Source of the DNA: Micrasema longulum
Taxonomy: Eukaryota; Arthropoda; Insecta; Trichoptera; Brachycentridae
NCBI GenBank assembly: GCA_022494885.1
Contig: JAGVSM010005045.1
Location: forward strand, 1 to 64,000
Direction of reading: 5' to 3'
DNA length: 64,000 nt
Below, in pieces: positions 21,951 through 32,599 of the stretch. Positions within the stretch are counted from its first letter, which is position 1; every line of letters starts with the position of its first letter. Below the pieces are notes generated by a model. The model did no database searches. It worked only from the letters and a program-made list of their open reading frames with translations, and was not told the DNA's origin. A program made the position numbers and the translations under genes.

Positions 21951-22975
21951 TAATTAGTTGACATGAAAAAATTTACATAATTTATATTTCTGATTAATAA
22001 CTGGTTCACTTCATCAAAAATGTATGGCGTTTATTTCTCCATTAAAAAAAACATTTTTATATTAAAAATATCTCACGCTACATAAACACCGATAAAATGC
22101 GCATTATGAAGAAAAAAGTTGGCAAACGTATTTAATATTCAGCTCATATAAAAAAAAACTCCCCACTATAAGACGTGAGAGACCTTTCTTCCAAAAAATA
22201 ATATTTTGAGTGATGTAAAAGCATTTGCAGCCATCAGCACTTAGGATTCGCCTGAGATAAAAAAATGCACGAATATCATACCTACCCCTATCTTTGTTTG
22301 ACATATTTTCCACCCTTAAATATTCCGGGAGAAATGGGGAATTTTAGGTCAAGCATTTACAGCAAGCAAACACGGGAAAAGCCTAAAAGAAGACAGACCT
22401 CGCTCTATCTCAAACGTTTAATATTTAGTCCCTGATTATACGAACACTTTGAAGTAGCTGTTTATACTGATCGTCTTTGTATACGTAGAAATAGTTGAAA
22501 ATTATTGACTTCGGTTAAATTTCAAATAGAGAAATATAATTCAGTACTAGAATAGTATCGGTAATATTTTTTTAAGCTTTGGTAAAACACTGTTTCGGAA
22601 AATGACGTATCTTCTGATATAAAAATATAATTGGTTTATATACAATATTGGTTAATATCTAGTATAAAATTGACTGACTTACTTCCACCGTATTGTTGAT
22701 ATCATATATTACATTATGATAAATTTGGCTGCTTTTATTTGGATGTATTTTAATTTAATTTTTCAAAAAAATATACAAAAAAACATTCAGTAGTCAGGAC
22801 CAAAATATTTTAAAAAAATTATTTCTTGTTATTTTCATGCAAATATTTTAAACGACAAATGTTTATCAAAAATATATGCAAGAAATTAAGCATCAACAAT
22901 ATTTTGAATTTGTCCAAATTTTGCTTAAAGACAAGGACTGGATTTAACTCCCAGGGGAGCTATTTTATAATATTT
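21951..22975. other. Unassigned A+T-rich sequence
   Basis: No repeat or gene recognised, except that 22895-22975 (TTTGTCCAAATT...GACAAGGACT) resembles the spacer of repeat E and probably belongs to the palindromic copy that follows. Confidence 0.4.
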
Positions 22976-23119
22976 AACATATTACAACAGAGATGAAGAA
23001 CATTTAAGAGAAAGTAATATAGAAGTCTAGGCAGCCATTGATAGGTCATTAGCCCTGTAGATGCCTAGACTTCTATATTACTTTCTCTTAAATGTTCTTC
23101 ATCTCTGTTGTAATATGTT
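22976..23119. mobile_element. Repeat E as a perfect 58-bp-arm palindrome
   Basis: AACATATTACAACAGAGATG at 22976 and its exact complement ending at 23119 continue without mismatch through TAGAAGTCTAGGCA (arms 22976-23033 and 23062-23119). A 28-nt loop carries the family's CATTAGCCCTGTAGA. It is non-coding. Perfect arms imply a recent origin or copying of one arm from the other. A TTTAAC/GTTGAAA edge surrounds it; no clear TSD. Confidence 0.8.
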
Positions 23120-23232
23120 GAAATTAAGCATGTTTAACAAAATTCAATTCGACTGAATATAATGTGACTGAAAAAAAATATATGTAAAATAAATAAAACA
23201 ACTTTGTTTTTAACCACCGATTTTTTTTTTGT

Positions 23233-23279
23233 TCCACCGACCGGTTTCAAAGCAAATAAGCTTCTTCGTCAAGGTTTAC
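23233..23279 (-). ncRNA. Hammerhead-ribozyme-like motif at the end of a PLE
   Basis: On the minus strand: ACC, then TTGACGA, a stem GAAGC/GCTTT closed by a 6-nt A/T loop, then GAAACCGGTC and GGT. This reproduces the hammerhead core order CUGANGA - stem II - GAAA - stem III - NUH. Stem I is ACC/GGT, and stem III is the self-complementary ACCGGU that would favour dimeric folding. C3 of the core is T here, so the copy may be inactive. Hammerheads are known in terminal repeats of Penelope-like elements, and a PLE coding remnant lies next to it. Confidence 0.5.
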
Positions 23280-23329
23280 GTAACTAATGAATTAATTCTT
23301 ATTTTATTTTTATCGTGTTCACTAATTAC

Positions 23330-23650
23330 TAATCAAGTCTTTTTTTTCCGTACAAGGGTGGTAATTTGATATCAAAATTTTCGAATCTAGGCAGGAGAGG
23401 ACTAAAAGGACTATTGTTTATTAGGTGATTTATTATTTTTTTTTTATTATGAATCGCTTTTTTAATTTCTAAGATTTCTAGGTTGTCTAATATTAATATT
23501 TTATTTTCAACATGAAGTACTTTTAATCCAGTGTCTTTATTGAAGTTATGAATACTATCAGATAATTTGCAAATTCAGATAAATTATTATTATTTGAGCA
23601 TCTTAAGTGTTCTTTAACTCTAATCTTCTTAATTTATTTTATAAAATTAA
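23330..23650 (-). pseudogene. Penelope-like element, GIY-YIG endonuclease C-terminal remnant
   Basis: On the minus strand the sequence reads IRVKEHLRCSNNNNLSEFAN, then after a frameshift SIHNFNKDTGLKVLHVENK, then LEILEIKKAIHNKKKIINH and SPFSPLLPRF. The order R-x-KEH...H-x-F...K-V-L...E-I...E-x-x-x-I-x...N fits the C-terminal part of PLE GIY-YIG endonucleases. The RT domain is not in the window. The hammerhead-like motif follows on the 3' side. Confidence 0.6.
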
Positions 23651-23929
23651 TATGTTTTGGAAATGGTATTAATTTAAAAGGTATATTTTCTGAGAAAGAT
23701 CTAGGATATTATTTTATCTTACACTCAAAAGCCGGTTATTTAAGACCAACATACATTACTAGTTTACATAATTGTGTTATTTTTTTAAATTAAATAGTTC
23801 GAACATACAGAATAAAAGTAACACAAGCATTAATAAAACCATCTGTATTATCTCATAACATTGGGTCCTCGTGAAAAAATTGTTGAGTGTTGTGTACGTA
23901 ATTGGTTATGCTTAAGATTTACGTTTCCT

Positions 23930-24430
23930 TTATTTTTTTCATTCATTTATTATAAATACGGCCTTAATCAATAACAACAGTTATTTCAAGCAACAAATGT
24001 AAAAGAAAATTAATAAAAGTAAAATATAAATATGTAGCAGAGACCAACAAGGACAAAAAGTAATATTACGAAATATATTCAAGAATACGATAAACGTTTA
24101 AGACTTTAAGCTAAAACTATGCCAATCCTTCATCATCCCACACTGTTTTAGTTGCAAAGAGACCTAAGAAAAGCCGGAAGATCTATTCCAAAGAATTCCA
24201 AGTTTTGTGATGAATCGACTAATCTACACATTCTGGACATTGGGGCATAAAAACAAAGGTTGCTATTAGAAGATTTTATATATATCAGATTTTGACTTCT
24301 GGTCACATGGTTGGGAACATGATAAAAAAATTGATTGCAACAGAGATGTGACATAACAAAGCATTTTTTTTTTTGGAAAATGCATATGAGACCCATCACA
24401 GTTTTGCGTTTCTCCAATAAAGATAGATAT
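23930..24430 (-). pseudogene. Non-LTR RT C-terminal tail
   Basis: The minus-strand frame (24417 to 24148) encodes FYHVPNHVTRSQNLIYIKSS, FYAPMSRMCRLVDSSQNLEF and FGIDLPAFLRSL before the stop. It is clearly of the family at 60.9 kb and 19.7 kb (YGLHARMSRLCRIVN). 5' truncation falls near 24430. The 3' UTR leads to a T-rich edge (ATTCATTTATTATAAATAC) at about 23940. Confidence 0.7.
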
Positions 24431-25925
24431 TTTTTTTAAATTATATCAACATTGCGCTGCGTGCAAAATATTAACCATAAATAAATAAATACATTAAATA
24501 ACAGACGTTTCAAGGCATGAAAAATTGTTTTTTTTTTAACCAAATGTTTTTGATCAATAAATATCTGTCAAAAATATAATTAAAACAATGGCATTAAAAA
24601 TATCTCCTAAATTTTTTAATTCCTAATAAAATAACTTTATTTTTTCTAAAAAAAATAACAAAGCGCTGCAATGCAAAAATATGAAATTTACGCATAATTA
24701 CTAAACAAATATTAGAACAAATCCATCAGTTATTTCAAACTCAAAAAATTATTTAATGTGTATCAAATTCAACTATTATTTTCAATTAAATTAATTAAAA
24801 ATCGACATATTTCAAAATCAGTGTCAGGATTATCCTTTATCAAGTCAATATATTTTTATTCGACGTTAATTTTCATTTTCAGTAAAATATGTTCATTTTG
24901 ACAGATCCTAATTAGTGAATAGGGAATTATTTGCATTAATAAGTACCAATGCTAATACAAAATATGTTTAAAAAATAATTTTAAAATATTCGACCTACAC
25001 GTACATGAAAATTGGTATATTATAATCAATCAACATTATGATACACAAAAATAATATTTAAATTAATATTATAACTAGATTCTGACTCACCATATCTGGA
25101 AACGTGTTGCCAATATTTTTCACGATGACCACAAAATAATTACAAACACTCACTGTAATAATTACAAACTATCTACAAAAATTTGGACAAACTCAAAATA
25201 TTGTTGATAATTACAAACGATTGCGAAATCGACTGTCTCTCATACACTAAAAATTCACCATTTTGATTTTGACAAGTCCGCGTGTCGCGTTTTTTTGCAG
25301 TGTAAAACCTAAACCTAAAAACTGTTTTAACGTTTTAATCGATGTAAAATAAAACGCGAGTTTAATTAAAAATATTTGGTACTAATTTCAATGAAAAACC
25401 ACTAGTTTATTTAAAAAAAACTGTTTAAAACAAGTTCCGACAATCGTGAATGCCGTTAGTTTGTGGTGACAAATTAAAAACTGACGTTTACATGCAAACT
25501 ACAAGGTACCTGCATGATAACCACAGATATAATAGATGTATATACTCTAAGATTTTAATATACATTTTTATAGTATCTGTGTACAGTCTATTAATTTTTT
25601 TACTAACCCTTGCTTTATGTGTGCAAAAATAAGTTTTCAAATGAATCATTTAAATGTGCGTGCTTATACGAGCAAAAGTTTGATGTTTACATTGTTCACC
25701 GACACGCACTAACATATTTATTTACCTAGGGTTATTAAACATTCGGGCGCCCCGTTCAAAATATTAATTGAATTTACGTTAAATTATTCTTGTCACCCGG
25801 GAAGACCAAACATTTTGAAAATAACAATATCGAAATAGGCACATAATTGAAAAATATTTTTCAAGTCGTTTGTGTGAAATAAAATCAGAACACCGTATGT
25901 CTGTTTTCGACTCGATGGCTACTTT
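24431..25925. other. Unassigned A+T-rich sequence
   Basis: 1.5 kb with no recognisable gene, TIR or RT remnant. ATTTGGACAAACTCAAAATA at 25180 resembles the spacer of repeat E but lacks the diagnostic blocks. Confidence 0.4.
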
Positions 25926-25929
25926 TAAT

Positions 25930-26045
25930 TAATATTTTTAATAAAAGAAACATTTGAGTTTTTACAATTTTCCCAAATATGTCAATTTTGGTGGCCATTT
26001 TCAACGAGTTGTAAATAACTCACAATTAGGGAATGGGATTCAAGT
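25930..26045 (-). mobile_element. SINE C, 3' body (split copy)
   Basis: Aligns with 33808-33910: TTTCCCAAATATGTC, then CATTTTCAACGAGTTGTAAAT and GACTCACAATTAGGGAATGG-like blocks. The tRNA-like head of the same copy resumes at 26383, so 26046-26382 is an insertion. Confidence 0.6.
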
Positions 26046-26382
26046 TATTTTTTTATTTGAACGCCTTGGAGGCTTTTACATGTTTTACATACATACTTGT
26101 TTATACAAATAAAGGCACAAAAGTAGCAAAAAATATAAATAATTTTTAGAAGAAAAAGAAAAATATTTAAAATATAATCTTTACATATTAGTATAAAATA
26201 TATGGGTGAACTAAACATATAGTACAAACATATATTGCAGTGGAAAGAACAAAAGTGCATTTTTAAACATGAAGACACAAATACATTTTACACGAAAAAG
26301 TAGAAAAAAATAAAAGTAAGTTAACAAAAGTAAGAAAAGAAAAAAAAAAAAAAAAATCATCATTACTCATGTTAGTAGAAAA
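26046..26382 (-). mobile_element. Retroelement 3' fragment inserted in SINE C
   Basis: Lies between the body and head of SINE C. The left edge is T-rich (ATTTTTTTATTTGAAC), consistent with a minus-strand A-rich tail, and the right part ends in a long A run (26336-26356). No coding sequence is recognised, so the family is unknown. Confidence 0.4.
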
Positions 26383-26470
26383 TACGTTGTGGTAGAGCGG
26401 GGTGCGAACCTCGGGCCTTTGATCCGTGAGTCCTTGATTCTAGCCACAGGACCACAAGCCGATTCACAAG
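26383..26470 (-). mobile_element. SINE C, tRNA-like head
   Basis: On the minus strand: TGTGGTCCTGTGGCTAGAAT (A box), AAGGACTCACGGATC, then GGTTCGCACCCCGCTCTACC (B box region). It matches the head at 33915-34000. Confidence 0.65.
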
Positions 26471-26526
26471 CTACAAGCCGATTCACGAAAATCGTGAAAG
26501 GGGAAACCGTGAAGAGATATTTATCA

Positions 26527-26655
26527 ATGTAGTGGTTTGCGCGTCCGCCTACCATGGTTCGATTCCTGAAATAAAATGTTTTTTACACTGTAATATTTTA
26601 TTGTTTCGGGATTGGCACCTTAAAAGTAAGACTGATCAATGAAATATCGCAATGT
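26527..26655 (+). mobile_element. SINE A, internally deleted copy
   Basis: GTAGTGGTTTGCGCGTCCGC then CTACCATGGTTCGATTCC. The segment between the anticodon-like region and the B box is missing. The body follows with TTTACACTGTAATATTTT and AAAGTAAGACTGATCA. Confidence 0.65.
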
Positions 26656-26774
26656 TGAACCACTCTCAAAGCCAATAGTTATTTTCCGCTCTACCAGGAC
26701 AATTTGGTATTGTCTTACCCTCACTAAGTAAAATTTATTAAAACAAAGACGAAACTGTTTTTTAAATTTTTTAG

Positions 26775-27015
26775 AAGGAGATGTGGAAGTCCAGGCATTT
26801 ACAGGGCTTATGAACTCCCTTTGAGTGGTTTTTATAGCCACTGTTCACAGATTTTAAACTGTCACATTCATCTAGCCGAATTATTTCATCTAATAAGCAA
26901 CATCTGAAAATATTTTCTAATATTCATACTTATTTTCATATCAATTCGTTTAATCAACAATCTCTGTTACTGAGTAAAATCTAATGTTGTCTTCAAACAT
27001 TTGGACTTATCCAAA
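26775..27015 (+). repeat. Repeat E copy
   Basis: GTCCAGGCATTTACAGGGCT, ATAGCCACTGTTCACAG, GAATTATTTCATC, and TTGTCTTCAAACATTTGGAC in order. This is the longest continuous copy with both blocks in one orientation. Confidence 0.55.
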
Positions 27016-27059
27016 ATATTATTGATCCACACTAAGTGAGTTAAAAAAAATAAGTTAAG

Positions 27060-27294
27060 TACTTAGGGTCATTGGTTACGAAAAGTGTTTTCTTACACGT
27101 GATTAAAATTAGAGCATTTAATTGTACGACGAAGTTTCTATAAAATGTATAAAAAAATAAATAAAAATAGTTTTGATAAAAATGAACTACGTCACAAGTT
27201 CTTATGAACCAACCAATCAATTAAAGCATTGCTTTTAGTTGTGATAGATTTCCGGTTTCCGAGCAGCCATTATTTTTAACATTAAGTGTATTTG
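27060..27294 (+). repeat. Repeat F, copy 3, left part
   Basis: TTAGAGCATTTAATTGTACG, GAACTACGTCACAAGTTC and GTGATAGATTTCCGGTTTCC match copy 1 (945-1345). It is interrupted by SINE A at 27295. Confidence 0.65.
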
Positions 27295-27563
27295 GTTGGC
27301 ATCGTGGTGTAATGGTCAGTGCGTTTGCCTACCATGCGAGTGGTCTCGTGTTCGATTTCCAACATGATTGACATGAAATATTTAAATAAAGGGATGTTTT
27401 TACACTAGAATATTTCATAGTCCCTGGACTAGTTACCTGAAGCGTAAGACTGGTCATCTTACCTTCATCGAACAAAAATGATCGGGATCACGATAAGCTG
27501 CAATTGATGTACCGATGCAGTGCCATATGCACAATTAGGTGCGGAAAGGGAATGCTGATGATG
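27295..27563 (+). mobile_element. SINE A, full-length copy
   Basis: Head: ATCGTGGTGTAATGGTCAGT with B box GTGTTCGATTTCC. Body: TTTTTACACTAGAATATTTC and CTGAAGCGTAAGACTGGTCA. End: CCATATGCACAATTAGGTGC, GGAAAGGGAATGCTGATGATG. It sits inside repeat F, and TGTATT/TGTATATT on the two sides could be the target duplication. Its 3' tail is like that of the RTE-type LINE at 9060-9453. Confidence 0.85.
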
Positions 27564-27574
27564 TATATTACGAG

Positions 27575-27690
27575 TCTCTAGTTTTAATCAGCACAACCCC
27601 CGATGGCAATTTGTCATGTTACGGGCGGAGTAATTTCACAATTACAAAACTTAAGAAAATCATAGCGATGATAAAAATATGAATTATGAA
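27575..27690 (+). repeat. Repeat F, copy 3, right part
   Basis: TACGGGCGGAGTAATTTCAC and AAATCATAGCGATGATAA resume repeat F after the SINE. Confidence 0.65.
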
Positions 27691-27699
27691 AATAAAAAA

Positions 27700-28137
27700 A
27701 ACAGTTGCTTTTTTAAAAAAATATTCATTTTTCAAAAATATTTACAAAAAAGTCTTAAGTTTAAGTCCTGCTGAGTTGCATACATACAACTCGTCAGCAG
27801 GCTCTTATAAATTACAACAATTATTTACACATAACCTTCATTAACAATAAATTTACTTGAAAAACATTACATATTACATTATGAAAAATTAAACTATCAC
27901 TAATACAAAAAACTTTTTTTTAATAACCGTAATTTGAGCAAACGTCTTACTCCTGTATTTAACTCAGCATTTTTAATGTTGTTTGGTTACATGTTAAATA
28001 TTTTAGGTATACTGTATTGCAGTGTCCTTTTACCATATTTATTGCAATATCTAGGAACAGCTATCCCTTCCATACTAGTAAACCTGGTGTTGTAATCATG
28101 TACCATCAACCAATCACTCAATAGTCTATTTAATTTT
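27700..28137 (-). pseudogene. Non-LTR retrotransposon C-terminal fragment
   Basis: On the minus strand from 28137: EWLMVHDYNTRFTSMEGIAV, then GKRTLQYSIPKIFN and VRRLLKLRLLKKSFLY-stop. This is the HxYxTRxxxxxxxxxxxxxGxxSxxxxxPxxxNxLP...LxxxLKxxLL end of a LINE ORF2. The 3' UTR runs to an A-rich (minus) edge near 27700. 5' truncation abuts the RTE-type tail to the right. Confidence 0.65.
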
Positions 28138-28244
28138 TATTTTTTTAACGCTTATTTCCAGACTTAGAATGGGGTAGGTATATTTGTAAACAGTAGCGTC
28201 TCAAACAAAAAATGTGGGAATTATGAAATTTGTAAACAAACAAA

Positions 28245-28690
28245 CAAGCCATCACGCCGTTTCCCCGTAGGAGTAGACAGAAAAGATAGAATGTCATATT
28301 ACTCTGGCTTTGCATACATACCATGTTTCCTCTGCATTCATTCATCTTCTCATGCACGCACGCCATGTCTATCTTCAATTATTTGATGGACTTGATTGTG
28401 CCATGTCTTTCTCGGTCTTTTTTGTGTTCTGCATCCATTAAAATTCGCATTGTAGATCCTTTTAGCAATCCTTTCGCTGTCTATTCGATCTACATGTCCA
28501 AACTATAGCAGCACCCCTTTCTTGATTCTGTTGACAATGCAAGTCTCAGCCTTACATAGATCACGGATCTCGACATTTGTCCACCTATCATACATCGTTT
28601 TACTACAAATTTGCCTGAAGGATCGCATTTCAACAACATTGAACCTACTTTCATCATTATTATTAGATAAAAAAATAATAAATTAAGCGC
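28245..28690 (-). pseudogene. LINE C-terminal tail, family R2-like tail (copy 1 of 3)
   Basis: Nucleotide homology to 49515-49965 over the entire length (CATCACGCCGTTTCCCC, CATTCATCTTCTCATGCACG, TATTTGATGGACTTGAT, CCATGTCTTTCTCGGTC, ATCGTTTTACTACAAAT). On the minus strand it encodes the degenerate end of an endonuclease-RT protein. It has several stops and frameshifts. The label only refers to the set in this window; the clade is not assigned. Confidence 0.65.
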
Positions 28691-28699
28691 GACTCGCAT

Positions 28700-29759
28700 A
28701 TGAATCTTTAAATATGTTCTAAAAAGGCACCACCTACGCGCGGACTGATATCCGCCACCACATAATATTTCTGTACATAAAATTGAAAGGTTAAATTATG
28801 CCGGCATGTCTAAGGTATGAGTTTGATGATGCGGTCTGCATACGAAATGTATCTACAATCCACATAAATGTTCCTAGATTTAGGATTGATGAACCGCTGA
28901 ACCAAATATGGGGATAGGGATACTGGATAGGGTAGCTAAAGGAGTCTAAGGGTGGTTTAGTAGCGAGCATTGACAAGGGTATAAGTAGGTGGGCAAAATA
29001 TAATATGTAGGTACCAGTAACGATCCGTTCATAGAAGTAATGTAGGTATTGCTAGCCTAAAAACCGATCGTATTAAACCATCAAAATAACTCGTTTTACG
29101 ATTTTAAATATCGCGCTCTTTGGGGCTGATCACTATACCTTTGTGTTTTAGATGATTTATTTATATTGTATTTAGTGAACTAATATAGTCCCTTATGCAT
29201 TATTGGGTGCAAACAGGGGTATATGAACGATAATGATGAACGTAAATAATATTATATTTATAATCTCTTTTTCTTCACTAAAATCAACAGATGGAAAAAA
29301 TAATTAAAACTGGATCTCTGTTGTCATATGTCATTCTTTATTTCTACCTTGATAGTGAAATCCGGTTCATGTCTACAAACATTTAGTCTAAATCAAAATT
29401 TATTGATTAAACTAATTATCATTTTATCTTCAAAATCAACAGCTTTCCCACCACATACCGCACACCGCATTTGAGGACATAAATCACCTTGACGGTGCCC
29501 ACATACACGGAAAATTCACATACAGCTCAAAAGTGTTGTCTGTAATCTGGTAGCCTTATCATTTTTGTTCTGAAAGAAAGTCATCCAGAAGTACATTTTA
29601 TCTTTCATTTTTTTAAATTCAATTCCTGTACTTGAAATAACTCATACATTACAAACTAAAAATTTAAGACGTACATATTATAAAAAGACAAGAAATACAT
29701 AAAGAGACTCTTGTCAAAATAGTAGGAGAATCCTGCTTTGGAAAACCCCTTCGGATACA
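28700..29759. other. Unassigned sequence
   Basis: No gene or repeat recognised on either strand. Confidence 0.4.
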
Positions 29760-30215
29760 TGGAATATATCAACTTTCAGAGCGATTTTGTTCGGCATAGC
29801 GGTAGCCCTTCCAACAGGCATAACCATCGGCAGGTTGGTCCTGTATATCGGAATTTGAAACAATGTATGCTGACGTTATTTTATCAGGAGCATACAAGCC
29901 AATGTTCATCATAATGTCAGAATCGTCGATCATACCGCGCAACAATCGATAGAAATATGTAGCCAATCATACCCTGGAGAAATTCGGTCGGGTAGAGCCT
30001 AGGATACTACCCGCACTCTCTGGTATAGAGATATCTCAGAAACTTCTTTTGAATTTTCTCTATCAAAAGAGAGTACTTCAGTTCATGTGGCAAATCATCG
30101 AGCCACTCTCGAGTCTACTTTGCACCAAGGAGTTGTAAAAACTTCTCAGTATGCGGGTATTTTCAGAAACCCTGGCGGTACGCAAAATAAATTCTTACAT
30201 CTTCAACGAACTACT
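29760..30215 (-). pseudogene. Non-LTR RT C-terminal region, family H
   Basis: On the minus strand: RILRSFYNSLVQSRLESGSM, then KIQKKFLRYLYTRECG, then (frameshifts) FYRLLRGMIDDSDIMMNIGL and YACWKGYRYAEQNRSES-stop. It corresponds block for block to the plus-strand copy at 38655-39430 (LVxSRLExxSVIW, QKKFLRFIY, LFRLIRGRIENSAILES). It is a thumb/C-terminal region without catalytic residues. Confidence 0.65.
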
Positions 30216-30409
30216 ACAAACTGTTGCGATCATGATCAACTTAAAAATGAACCAGATACGCTCAATTCTCTACACCAACGTATTTCCTTACACATCGCAT
30301 GGTAAATGACGATCATGGAAAAAAAATAACAGAACAATTTATTTAAAATATAAGCTTTATTTTATTTCAGAACTATTTTAAAAAAAATAAAAATTATGTA
30401 TTTCATTTA

Positions 30410-30472
30410 TTTATTTTTTAAAAAGAAATATTAGCGTTCTTATAATTACACAAATATTTCAATTATAGTGGC
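30410..30472 (-). repeat. SINE C 3' body fragment
   Basis: AAAGAAATATTAGCGTTCTT and CACAAATATTTCAATTATAG match 33820-33880. Confidence 0.45.
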
Positions 30473-30727
30473 ATCATAATCTCCCTTTCCGCAACTAGTG
30501 ATGCATAAGTCATTGTATTGATTAACTAAATTTGACCATCTGTTCCATAAAGTAAAGGAGATCACGATTAATGTGTACCTATAAGTCCAAGATCAACGAA
30601 ATATTGAATTTTAAAAAATCTTTAAAATCAAAATTTTACGTTCACTCGACCAGGAATCAAACCCAAGACCTCGAGATTTGTATGCAAACACGTCAACCAC
30701 AACTCAACTTGGCCAAAAATTCTCAAG
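30473..30727 (-). mobile_element. tRNA-derived SINE with SINE A-type tail
   Basis: On the minus strand: head GTTGAGTTGTGGTTGACGTG and B box GGGTTTGATTCCTGG. The end is TAGTTGCGGAAAGGGAGATT ATGATG, comparable to the SINE A tail. The middle differs from SINE A, so this is a related subfamily. Confidence 0.6.
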
Positions 30728-30739
30728 TCAATTTTTTTT

Positions 30740-31625
30740 TTAGGAGTTTTACCTGAGACTAGCCTTCAAGTCCAGAATACTCGGCCAGAGTTCTTGTTCG
30801 CACACAATACTGTATTTTTTATCTACCTGGACACTGAAAAATTTTCACAATGCTGACATTTCAATGTATATAAATACAATTGTGAAATAAAAGATCTTCA
30901 ATATTTAATTTCTGCTTTGAATCACCCTAAACTTTTTTGAGGTGTCTTTTTGCGGAACATTGTAAACAAATCGCATGCTTGAATTTCCATTTAAAGACTG
31001 CCTAACAACCAGCGAGAAATAAGTTCATCACTTTTCGCAAAGTGCCCACCACTTTTCCTTCAATTTAACGGTTCCTTCATCCACGACAGGTATCGATATG
31101 CTTTTAACACCATTTCCACAAACAAAAAAATATAACCCTTATTCAAGTAATTTAGGAAATATTTGAAAAAGGTATTGAGAATGTTTCAACAGAAAAACAA
31201 AACTCAAGTCAAATCCGAAAACCTTTCGACGCGCTTCTTTTTTGCCCGTTGGCTTTTTCTTTTCAAAATTCTTTTGGAAATATCTGACATGTATTTTACA
31301 AGTTGAGAAGAATTACAAATAAATTTTAAGGCCCCTGGAACATTGTAAAAACGTTTCTTTCTAACCCAAAGTATTTTTTTGTCGGGAAGATAATGATGAT
31401 TTTTTTTTACGATGCTCTGAATTTAACCTTCGTTTGAGTGATAAAATCGGCACCCGGAAGAGATTGAAAAAATAGTCTTTCCAGCATCAGATGTATTGGC
31501 GCCTAACGCGCTATGATCAGTAAAATACCTTTATTAAAGTTTTGAAAATGGTCCAAAATGCTCTCATTGAGAACGTTTTCTTAGCCATTTTTATTTATTT
31601 TATGAACTCAAAACTTTTATACTCG
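30740..31625. other. Unassigned sequence
   Basis: No gene recognised. Confidence 0.4.
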
Positions 31626-31629
31626 AATG

Positions 31630-31740
31630 AACATCTAACCACTACACTACAAGCCCCTACAATAATATTTCACCATCATCATCATAACCTTATCCGCCCC
31701 TAATAGCGCATTGATATAATAGGGGCAAATGATAATAATA
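31630..31740 (-). mobile_element. SINE fragments (head and SINE A-type tail)
   Basis: AACCACTACACTACAAGCCC is a reversed A box (GTAGTGTAGTGGTT). The adjacent CATCATCATCATAACC...CCGCCCCTAATAGCGC is the reversed SINE A tail. The body between is missing or the two are separate remnants. Confidence 0.5.
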
Positions 31741-31964
31741 ATGATTCATCTTTACTAACAATATTAAATAAATCAATAACAAAAGATGAGTACTAAAAAT
31801 AAAACAAAGGTATACACGGTTAAATGGCGGACTTATTGCCGCTGGCAATTTCTTACAGTCTGACCAAAAACAAAAAACAAATATAAAGTATTGAAAAATA
31901 TTTACCAGTACATGAAAATAATTATTTTATATGTATTTATTTAATATGTAATATTACAATATTT

Positions 31965-32300
31965 GAGTTTGTCCAAATGTTCGTTGACAAAACCAACTGA
32001 TCCAAGAAGAAGTTTAAAAATTGAAAAATTGTTTTCAGGCGTTGCCTGGTATGTAAAATAATTCAGTCAGATGAATCTCTTCACAACAATAAATGTTTCA
32101 ACTCTTTAACTTCACTAAAATCAACAAATGAAACAATTGAAGAAATATGGATGTTCAAACATAAGCAAAATGGTGAATGTTACACAGTATGTAAAGTGGC
32201 CACTTGAACGAGCCAATGACAGGTCATAAGCCCTGTAAATGCCTAGACCTCTATAATCTCTTATTTAAGGTACTGTCCATCCCTGTGGTAATTTGTTGAT
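31965..32300 (-). repeat. Repeat E copy, both blocks
   Basis: TTTGTCCAAATGTTCGTTGACAA-type spacer, TTTTCAGGCGTTGCCTGG, AATAATTCAGTCAGATGAAT, then AATGGTGAATGTTACACAGT, AAGTGGCCACTTGAACGAGC and AAGCCCTGTAAATGCCTAGA, ending in CCCTGTGGTAATTTGTTGAT. It spans about 335 bp and gives the best view of full block order. Confidence 0.6.
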
Positions 32301-32392
32301 ATGTAATATATTTTATTTACTAACTTTTGTATACTTTGTGGAAATCTGTTATAAGTACTGAGTTTATACACTATATCTGTTTGTTAATTATA

Positions 32393-32590
32393 TGATGGTG
32401 GCCTCCGTGGTGTAGTGGTCAGGACGTTTGACTCACTCACAGAAAATTCAGGGTTCTATTCCCGGTGAGAACACAAAAAAAATAAATGTGATTTTTCTCA
32501 AGCCTGGGTTGTTTTGTGATGTAATTCACCACAGTTATTGGGCCTCCTGGCCTGTTGTGGTGCAAAAAAAATATATCAAATCAAATAAAT
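32393..32590 (+). mobile_element. SINE B copy
   Basis: CCTCCGTGGTGTAGTGGTCA (A box) and GGGTTCTATTCCCGG (B box), then the same body as 19149-19335 with TTTTTCTCAAGCCTGGGTTG and GGCCTGTTGTGGTGC followed by an A-rich tail. The plus-strand open frame across it is a shadow. Confidence 0.85.
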
Positions 32591-32599
32591 ATCTATGTA

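Noticed and set aside
30087..30305. 72-codon plus-strand open frame
   Set aside because: The minus strand of the same stretch carries the RT block RILRSFYNSLVQSRLES; the plus frame is a shadow.
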